From: Desulfobacterales bacterium | GTDB taxonomy: Bacteria; Desulfobacterota; Desulfobacteria; Desulfobacterales; JAHEIW01 | Reading direction: 5' to 3' | DNA length: 19,530 nt | Assembly (NCBI GenBank): GCA_030145015.1 | Contig: JAQYWI010000102.1 | Span: forward strand, 1 to 19,530 | In this document: in pieces, positions 14,073-19,530 of the stretch | Layout of the letters: every line of letters begins with the position of its first letter | Numbering within the stretch: position 1 is the first letter of the stretch | Made by a program: the position numbers and the translations under genes | The notes under the pieces: generated by a model | The model's input: the letters and a program-made list of their open reading frames with translations, nothing else | Database searches by the model: none | Told to the model about the DNA's origin: nothing

Positions 14073-15620
14073 CTACTTTGGCTGGCAGTATTTAGCTCTT
14101 AGCCGGGGTTTTTCGATCTTGCCGGTGGGCCCCCGCGGCACCGGGTCGAAGATAAACCGGCGCGGCCGTTTGTAACGCGGGAGGTTTTGCTTACAAAATG
14201 CGGTCATTTCTTCTTCGCTCGGAACCCTGTCAGGTATAAGCTCGATGATGGCGGTGGCAATTTCGCCGAGCCTGTCGTCGGGAGTTCCAATTACCGCTAC
14301 GTCGTGAACATCGGGGTGCCTCTGGATAACCGCTTCCACTTCGACGGGATAGATGTTTTCGCCCCCGCTGATCACCAGGTCCTTTTTTCGATCGACAAAA
14401 TAGATAAAACCGTCTTCATCACATTTGCCCAGATCACCGGTAAACAGCCAACCGTTTCGGATCGATTGGGCCGTCAGGCCGGGGTTTTTATAATATTCCT
14501 GCATGAGGCCGGCGCCCTTGACGATAATCTCCCCGACCTGACCCGGGGGAATATCTTCGCCCCGGTCGTCGACGATACGGGCGTCCCATAGCAGCCCGGG
14601 TTTTCCGATGGCACCGATTTTGGTTTCATTTCCGATCCCGAGGTGCAACGTTCCCGGCCCGGTGGTCTCACTCAATCCATAGCTGTTGTCAAATTGCATC
14701 CCGGGAAAATAGTCCCACCAGCGTTGGACCAGACTGGCGGGGATGGGTTGAGCGCCCATGTAAAGCAGGCGCCATTGGGTCAAATCATAATCTTGCTTTT
14801 TGAGTTCCCCGCTATCCAGGGCTTGAAGAATGTCCAGCGCCCAGGGGACCAGAAGAAAAACCAGAGAGACCCGCTCGTTGGAGATGTTCTCAAATATATA
14901 GGTGGGGGTGATTTTCTCGGTCAAAAGAATGGCCCGCCCGCCGGCAAGCATACACCCGAGCAAATGCCCGATCGCCAGATGATAAAACGGCGGCAACATC
15001 AACAGGCAGTCGGTCTGTTCCCAGCGTTCATTGGTGGCTTCATTTAAGGCCACACACATCAGATTCTTGTGAACATGCAAAACAGGCTTGGGCTCCCCGG
15101 TGGTTCCGGATGTGAAATAAAGCGCGCAGGCATCGTCATCTTTCAGTGTGATCTGAGGGCGTCCGGCAGGGGTCTTTTCGATCAGGGCTTCCATGTTTTG
15201 CATGCCTTCAAAGGCGTCGATACAGATAAAGTTTTTGACCGTGGGCAAATCGGCGCGAAGGGCGCTTATCCCGGGGGCGAATTCGGCGTCCATAAAAAAG
15301 GCGACCGGGTGAGCGGCATTGGCACAGTATTTAATGCTTTCGTCGTCAAATCTGAAATTGAGCGGAACGGCCCAGGCTCCGGCCGCCATGACCGCAAAAT
15401 AGGTTTCCAGCCAGTTAATAGAATTCTTTCCAAAGATAAAAATCTTGTCGCCTTTGCGGACACCTTTTTCAATCAGGGATCCGGCCAGACGGTTTATGCG
15501 ATCGTCGAATTGGGCCCAGTTGATTGATCTTCGCGACCGGCTGACGGGCCGGACCTCGACAAATGCGGTGTGCCGAGGATATATTCTCGCGTTTTTGGCA
15601 ATGATATCGATCATATTCAT
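14073..15620 (-). CDS. AMP-forming acyl-CoA ligase / synthetase
   Basis: The 515-residue cytoplasmic enzyme activates a carboxylic acid to its CoA thioester through an acyl-adenylate. Motifs appear in the standard order: P-loop LYFTSGTTGEPKPV (168-180), QPIPASL (291-297), the adenine-binding DNSYGLSETTGPGT (311-324), WLFTGDLG (391-398), hinge FVDRKKDLVISGGENIYPVEVE (408-429, with D410 and R411) and the catalytic lysine K501 in GPTGKIEK. All key residues are present. The start is ATG 15620, with AAAGGGAGGG about 10 bases upstream. It lies 91 bases after the flavoprotein gene, with a GC-rich hairpin in the gap. The sequence is closest in feel to medium- or branched-chain fatty-acid or aromatic acyl-CoA ligases; the substrate cannot be read from the sequence. 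It would supply the acyl-CoA for the mutase upstream in the same cluster. Confidence 0.93.
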   Translation of the reverse strand: MNMIDIIAKNARIYPRHTAFVEVRPVSRSRRSINWAQFDDRINRLAGSLIEKGVRKGDKIFIFGKNSINWLETYFAVMAAGAWAVPLNFRFDDESIKYCANAAHPVAFFMDAEFAPGISALRADLPTVKNFICIDAFEGMQNMEALIEKTPAGRPQITLKDDDACALYFTSGTTGEPKPVLHVHKNLMCVALNEATNERWEQTDCLLMLPPFYHLAIGHLLGCMLAGGRAILLTEKITPTYIFENISNERVSLVFLLVPWALDILQALDSGELKKQDYDLTQWRLLYMGAQPIPASLVQRWWDYFPGMQFDNSYGLSETTGPGTLHLGIGNETKIGAIGKPGLLWDARIVDDRGEDIPPGQVGEIIVKGAGLMQEYYKNPGLTAQSIRNGWLFTGDLGKCDEDGFIYFVDRKKDLVISGGENIYPVEVEAVIQRHPDVHDVAVIGTPDDRLGEIATAIIELIPDRVPSEEEMTAFCKQNLPRYKRPRRFIFDPVPRGPTGKIEKPRLRAKYCQPK

Positions 15621-15644
15621 GCGATCTGTATCCCTCCCTTTCTA

Positions 15645-15664
15645 ACCGGCCGTTGCGGCCCGGT
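15645..15664 (-). promoter_or_regulatory. GC-rich hairpin in the leader of the acyl-CoA ligase gene
   Basis: The arms ACCGGCCG (15645-15652) and CGGCCCGGT (15656-15664) pair around a TTG loop with one bulged C. On the transcribed (minus) strand it lies between the flavoprotein stop and the ligase ribosome site and is not followed by a U-run, so it is more likely an mRNA processing or attenuation structure than a terminator. Confidence 0.4.
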
Positions 15665-15711
15665 CGGCTGAGCAACCTCGGATTTTGGTACCCCTGCGCG
15701 GCAGTGATCGA

Positions 15712-17358
15712 CTAAGGGGAAATGATGTCCATGGATACGGGAACCGGCTGCAATATAATTTCGGTCGCCGGTCTGCTGATGACAATATTTTTTAACCAGT
15801 CTTTATCATTTTCCGCGGGATAATCGCTGCGATAATGCGCGCCGCGACTCTCGGTTCTTTGCAGGGCCGCCCGGCAGACCATTTCAGCCGAAAAGAGCAT
15901 ATTCTGTAACTCGAGCGTCCCAATTAACGCTCTAAAATTTTTCAACTGAAGGGCAGGAATGCGCGCGCGAAGCGCTTCTATTTTTCCCAGGGCGTGGGTC
16001 AGGTCTTTCGCATGGCGGGTAATTCCGGCTTTATACCACATGGTCCGCTTCAATGAACGGCGCAGATCCCGCAGGCTTGCATTTCCGTTAAATTCCAAAG
16101 ATTCAAGCCGGTTTCTTTCCGCGGCGAGCTTCTTTTCAGGAAGTTGCGGATGTTCGAGCGCCTTTGCTTTCAGCGCCGCCATTCTTCCGGCAATGCCGCC
16201 CATGGCGAAGACTTCAGAGAGCGCATTGCCGGCCAGTCGATTGGCACCGTGGGCCCCGGCACAGGTCTCTCCGGCAGCAAAGAGACCGCCAATCGGGGTT
16301 TCCGCATTTGGGTTTATCATCACCCCGCCGCTGCAAAAATGGGTCGTCGGCGAAACGATGCATTCCTTTTTGTGCGGATCCTTGAACAACGAACGGTACT
16401 TAAGCAGGTGCGGTTCGGATACCCGGCTGAGGTCCATAATCACCCCGTCTTTTACACCGCGGCCCTCCAATACTTCCTGCATGATCGCCCGGGCCAGCCG
16501 ATCCCGGGTCATTTTCATGACATCATCCAGGCCGTGCTTAATCACAATATCATCGCCATCAGCGTTTTTGAGAACCGCCTTGTCCCGCAGGATAAGATCT
16601 TCGTACAAAATAATGCGGTTGCCGCTTTTGCCCGCGGCCGTGGGGTAAAATTGAACAAACTCCATGTCTTTTAGGGGTGCGCCGACCTCAAAAGCCAGCG
16701 CCAGACCATCTCCGCAGATCCCCGGGGCATTATTGGTATGCAGAAAAATTTGGCCGAAACCTCCGGTTGCCAGCACAAAACACTTGCTCACAAAAGCAAG
16801 GAATTTGCCATCTCGCGTAATTCCCGCAGCGGCCGAGATGCGGCCCGCTTTTGAGGTCAGCAGCCGGGTGATAAATACACTGTCGGCAAATCGAACACCG
16901 TTTTTACGGGCATATTTTTTTAACGGAAGGGCAAGACCGCGGCCTTCTCGCCCCCGGGCCCGGACATGCCGCGGATAGCTGTGCCCGGGTGCATGCATGG
17001 CCAATTTATGACCTTCAGATTCGAGGAATCTGACGCCGCATTTCTCTAAAAAGGGCATCTGGGACCCGGCTTCCCTGGCTACAGCGGCGACCAAATGCTG
17101 GTCATTGATGAACCGACCACCGATGACCGCATCCTTGAGGTAGACTTCGGGGTTGTCCCGCGGGTCCGACCAGCCGCTGGGTGCCGCAAAGGTGGCTTTG
17201 GAAATGATGGTGTTGTTTGCATATCCGGCCCGGGCTTTGGATACCAGCAGAACATCGGCACCCATTTCTCGGGCTTCGATCGCGGCTCGAAGTCCCGCAC
17301 CCCCTCCGCCGATGATGAGAACATCACAGGAAACAACATGTAATTTGCTCAGTTTCAC
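15712..17358 (-). CDS. SdhA/FrdA/L-aspartate oxidase-like FAD flavoprotein, non-canonical active site
   Basis: The 548-residue protein belongs to the succinate dehydrogenase/fumarate reductase flavoprotein superfamily. The dinucleotide motif VLIIGGGGAGLRAAIEA spans 13-29, and FAD contacts continue in VLATGGFGQIF (195-205) and GGLFAAGETCAGAHGANRLAGNALSE (357-382). Conserved active-site residues present are R285, H340 (THFCSGGVMIN) and R374 (HGANR). ESRGAHYRSDYP marks the C-terminal helical domain. Two departures stand out. The histidine that carries covalent FAD in SdhA/FrdA is replaced by asparagine in GYANNTIIS (about 45-53). The QFHPT motif reads QFYPT (236-240). No iron-sulfur or membrane subunit genes adjoin it. 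The start is GTG 17358 with AAGGAG at 17368-17373 overlapping the TetR stop codon, so translation is coupled. It could be a soluble enoate reductase or dehydrogenase acting on an acid of the same pathway. Confidence 0.9.
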   Translation of the reverse strand: MKLSKLHVVSCDVLIIGGGGAGLRAAIEAREMGADVLLVSKARAGYANNTIISKATFAAPSGWSDPRDNPEVYLKDAVIGGRFINDQHLVAAVAREAGSQMPFLEKCGVRFLESEGHKLAMHAPGHSYPRHVRARGREGRGLALPLKKYARKNGVRFADSVFITRLLTSKAGRISAAAGITRDGKFLAFVSKCFVLATGGFGQIFLHTNNAPGICGDGLALAFEVGAPLKDMEFVQFYPTAAGKSGNRIILYEDLILRDKAVLKNADGDDIVIKHGLDDVMKMTRDRLARAIMQEVLEGRGVKDGVIMDLSRVSEPHLLKYRSLFKDPHKKECIVSPTTHFCSGGVMINPNAETPIGGLFAAGETCAGAHGANRLAGNALSEVFAMGGIAGRMAALKAKALEHPQLPEKKLAAERNRLESLEFNGNASLRDLRRSLKRTMWYKAGITRHAKDLTHALGKIEALRARIPALQLKNFRALIGTLELQNMLFSAEMVCRAALQRTESRGAHYRSDYPAENDKDWLKNIVISRPATEIILQPVPVSMDIISP

Positions 17359-17372
17359 CGTTGCGCACTCCT

Positions 17373-18053
17373 TCAGAATCCATCCACTCCATTTAAGAAA
17401 ATTTTCCAGATGATCTCCGACAAGGCCTCGGAATTGACAGCACCTTTGGGGTCATACCAGGAAAAAATCCAGTTACAGGCTCCGAAAAGTAAAAAGGTAA
17501 TAACGGTAATCTGGGAACCCGGCAGGTTTTGTTTGCCCGCAAAAAAAATGATTAACACGTTGCGTACGATTTGAAAATATTCCCGCTCTTTTTGATCAAT
17601 TTTCCGGCGGTACTTTCGCGGCAGGCAGTATTTTTCGTTAAGCAGCGTTTTGGCCTCAGCCGGATTCTCAGTGTATAGCCGGATGTGACGTGAGATAATA
17701 TATTGGATCTTCTTCCGGGCTGGCTCGATCTCTTCTAAATCATGTTCTAAATCCTGCAGCACCAGGGTCATGTAGCGATCCAGTACGAAAAACAGGATCT
17801 CATCTTTACTCGCGAAATAATGATAGATTCCGCCTTTGCTAAATCTGGACGCGGTCGTAATTTCATCCATTGTGGTCTGCAAGTAGCCTTTGGTGTTGAA
17901 TAATTTTGCAGCGATATTGCCGATCCGCGTCACTCTTTTCAAATTCCGATCACTTAATTCTTTGTTTTTAATTTTCATGGTCATGGATTTTATCTCAAAA
18001 TTTGAAGAAACGATCCCTGAATTGAGGGCCAATCGCGCGTTTTTCCGTTGCAT
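17373..18053 (-). CDS. TetR/AcrR-family transcriptional regulator
   Basis: The product, up to 226 residues, has the TetR N-terminal DNA-binding domain: IGNIAAKLFNTKGYLQTTMDEI leading into the helix-turn-helix TTASRFSKGGIYHYFASKDEIL (about 66-87). This is followed by an all-helical ligand-binding domain with no obvious motif for its effector. The longest ATG frame starts at 18053, but AAAGGT there is almost touching the ATG. Internal ATGs at 17984 and 17978 would give 203 or 201 residues, nearer the family norm, though with only weak ribosome sites, so the start is uncertain. It lies 35 bases after the mutase gene and 14 bases before the flavoprotein gene on the same strand. This in-cluster placing suggests that it represses the cluster and responds to an acyl-CoA or acid intermediate, as in FadR-like TetR regulators. 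Confidence 0.9.
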   Translation of the reverse strand: MQRKNARLALNSGIVSSNFEIKSMTMKIKNKELSDRNLKRVTRIGNIAAKLFNTKGYLQTTMDEITTASRFSKGGIYHYFASKDEILFFVLDRYMTLVLQDLEHDLEEIEPARKKIQYIISRHIRLYTENPAEAKTLLNEKYCLPRKYRRKIDQKEREYFQIVRNVLIIFFAGKQNLPGSQITVITFLLFGACNWIFSWYDPKGAVNSEALSEIIWKIFLNGVDGF

Positions 18054-18088
18054 ACCTTTGATCGCCGGCCATCGCCAGGCAAATTCGA

Positions 18089-19530
18089 TTACATGCCGGG
18101 TCTCTTAAAATCAATCGCCCTTCTGACGGCATCCATGATCTCGCCCAAAGTGGCTCTGGCTTCTACGGCTTTCATAATAGGCTCGATACAATTTTCCTGC
18201 GGCCTTTCCCGTGTCTGACGCTCCAGTGCATCCAGTGCCTGTTTAACCGGTTCTTGAGGGCGATTTTTCTTGTGATCGATGATCTCCTGAATTCTTTGCT
18301 GCTGCCACTCGTCGCTATGTCTGAAAATGCTTATCTCCGTGGAATCGCTCTCATCCCGAAATAAATTGACGCCAACGATGGGCTGCCGGCCTGAATTCAT
18401 GTCGTCACCCAGCTGGTAGCGCATTTTGGTGATTTGATCTTCCACCCAGCGGTCAAGAAAACACTGCACAAATCCCCCTCTGTCCTCAATGACCTTGAGC
18501 AATTCCCAAATTTCCTCTTCGAGTTCATCTGTAAGGCGCTCCACCAGATAACTGCCGCCCAAAGGGTCCACGGATTTTGTGACGCCGGTCTCATAAGCGA
18601 CAATTTGTTGAGTTCTGATAGACAATTTGTGGCTTTCTTCGGTGGGAAGTGAAAAAGCTTCATCATAACCCGTCGTATGGATGGATTGAACGCCTGCCAA
18701 AACAGCGGCAAGGGTCTGGATCCCCGCCCTGACGATATTATTGAGCGGTTCCTGAGCCGTGAGGGGCAGGGCAGAAGTCTGACACGCCGTTCGAAACCAC
18801 ATGCTCCTTTCGTTTTTGGCCTTGAATTTTTCTTTCATAATGCGCGCCCAGATACGTCGCATCGCGCGCAATTTAGCGATTTCTTCAAAAACATCCATGT
18901 GGACGGCACTGAAGAAGCCGATTCTGGGGGCGAACATGTCCACTGCCAGCCCCCGTTCAACGAGCCCGCGGGCGTAGTCCTGGGCAAGGGCCAGGGAAAA
19001 TGCAGCCTCCTGGACGGCATTCACCCCGGTCTCACGGATGTTGTAGGCATTGATATTGACGATGTTCCATTTCGGTGACCGCTGGATCATGTATTCCATA
19101 ACATCAAGGGCAATCTTTACGGCGTGTTCAACGGAAAAGAACGTCGTAATAGCCTGGTACGTCGGACCGACGAATTGCGAAAGCGGGCAGTTCATAATGG
19201 TGCCGATCAAATTCTTCCAGGGGGTACCCCTTTCTCTGGCGAGCAGCAGGTATTGCGCGATGATGACGGCCGAGGTCGGCGCTTCGACAATCATGGTATT
19301 GCTGACCTGATCAAGCGGAATGTCTCTGTATAAGTCAACCATATCCTCATAGATGACAAGCGAAGAGCCCTGGAGGCCCACATCTCCCTGAGCCAGCGGG
19401 TTGTCGGGGTCAAGGGCCAGATGGGTCGGCAGGTCCGGATCCATGTTGATTCCGGTTTGGCCGACGGAGAGCAAATATTTGATGCGTTCGTTACTCTCCT
19501 TACCGGAGCGGTATCCACTTTGCTGCCGAC
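18089..19530 (-). CDS. B12-dependent acyl-CoA mutase, large (catalytic) subunit; divergent, 5' end outside window
   Basis: The visible ~480 residues cover most of the TIM-barrel catalytic subunit of the methylmalonyl-CoA mutase family, which rearranges acyl-CoA carbon skeletons using adenosylcobalamin. The frame stays open to the window edge (RQQSGYRSGKESNERIKYLL), so the start lies outside; the internal TTG at 19474 is not the start. Family landmarks are GQTGINMDPDLPTHLAL, IPLDQVSNTM, SPKWNIVNINAYNIRETG, LVERGLAVDMFAPRIGFF, FRTACQTSALPLTAQEP, SIHTTGYDEAFSLPTEES and VDPLGGSYLVE. There is no C-terminal DxHxxG cobalamin domain, so a separate small subunit is needed; none is in this window. Several substrate-pocket residues differ from methylmalonyl-CoA mutase: Gln for Tyr89, no arginine at the Arg207 segment, Asn for His244 and Ala in RTHxQTSG. 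Methylmalonyl-CoA is therefore unlikely to be its substrate. It appears to be the first gene of the leftward cluster inside this window. Confidence 0.92.
   Translation of the reverse strand, partial: RQQSGYRSGKESNERIKYLLSVGQTGINMDPDLPTHLALDPDNPLAQGDVGLQGSSLVIYEDMVDLYRDIPLDQVSNTMIVEAPTSAVIIAQYLLLARERGTPWKNLIGTIMNCPLSQFVGPTYQAITTFFSVEHAVKIALDVMEYMIQRSPKWNIVNINAYNIRETGVNAVQEAAFSLALAQDYARGLVERGLAVDMFAPRIGFFSAVHMDVFEEIAKLRAMRRIWARIMKEKFKAKNERSMWFRTACQTSALPLTAQEPLNNIVRAGIQTLAAVLAGVQSIHTTGYDEAFSLPTEESHKLSIRTQQIVAYETGVTKSVDPLGGSYLVERLTDELEEEIWELLKVIEDRGGFVQCFLDRWVEDQITKMRYQLGDDMNSGRQPIVGVNLFRDESDSTEISIFRHSDEWQQQRIQEIIDHKKNRPQEPVKQALDALERQTRERPQENCIEPIMKAVEARATLGEIMDAVRRAIDFKRPGM

Noticed and set aside
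14187..15527. Plus-strand open frames antisense to the acyl-CoA ligase (14187-14591, 14643-15047, 15069-15527)
   Set aside because: They mirror the codon structure of the ligase gene, lack domains and ribosome sites, and are best explained as shadows.
18089..19474. Mutase gene starting at TTG 19474 as a complete short protein
   Set aside because: The frame stays open to the window edge and the upstream residues align with conserved mutase sequence, so the gene is simply cut by the window.
1..19530. CRISPR array, IS element, prophage or tRNA-associated integration site
   Set aside because: No regularly spaced repeats, transposase or integrase motifs, or tRNA-like cloverleaf sequences were seen on either strand.

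Overview
The window looks like a chromosomal piece of an anaerobic, probably sulfate-reducing or syntrophic Desulfobacterota (Deltaproteobacteria) bacterium. This is an inference from the gene mix: AcnA-type aconitase, TRAP and NMT1-type solute receptors, an AMP-forming acyl-CoA ligase, a B12-dependent acyl-CoA mutase and an SdhA/FrdA-like flavoprotein, at roughly 50% GC. No rRNA, tRNA, CRISPR array, transposase or phage gene was seen. Sixteen protein genes are supported; the first and last run off the window edges.

Layout. (1) 1-1560 (+): C-terminal part of an aconitase. (2) 1707-4160: three accessory genes, namely a small membrane-anchored protein (-), an uncharacterised Cys-rich protein (+) and a FemAB/CelD-like GNAT acyltransferase (+). 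A compact, hairpin-rich non-coding patch (4233-4360) follows. (3) 4384-6147 (-): a nitroreductase-fold flavoenzyme closely coupled to an orphan NMT1/SsuA-like periplasmic receptor. (4) 6148-6511: a 364-base divergent control region with a promoter-like element and several palindromic sites. (5) 6512-13033 (+): a likely six-gene operon, dctP-dctQ-dctM TRAP transporter, CocE/S15 serine hydrolase, aldo/keto reductase and isochorismatase-fold cysteine hydrolase. It reads as a module that imports an organic acid and processes an ester or amide, a carbonyl and possibly a second amide. (6) 13086-19530 (-): five co-oriented genes, in transcription order a B12 acyl-CoA mutase large subunit (5' end outside the window), a TetR regulator, an SdhA/FrdA-like flavoprotein, an AMP-forming acyl-CoA ligase and a beta-hydroxyacid dehydrogenase.

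The last block is the best candidate for something undescribed. The mutase lacks, or has changed, several residues that hold the substrate in methylmalonyl-CoA mutase. The flavoprotein has lost both the histidine used for covalent FAD and the histidine of the usual QFHPT dicarboxylate-site motif. Together with a ligase, a beta-hydroxyacid dehydrogenase and an in-cluster TetR, this suggests a pathway that activates and rearranges an unusual, probably branched acid. The substrate cannot be named from sequence alone.
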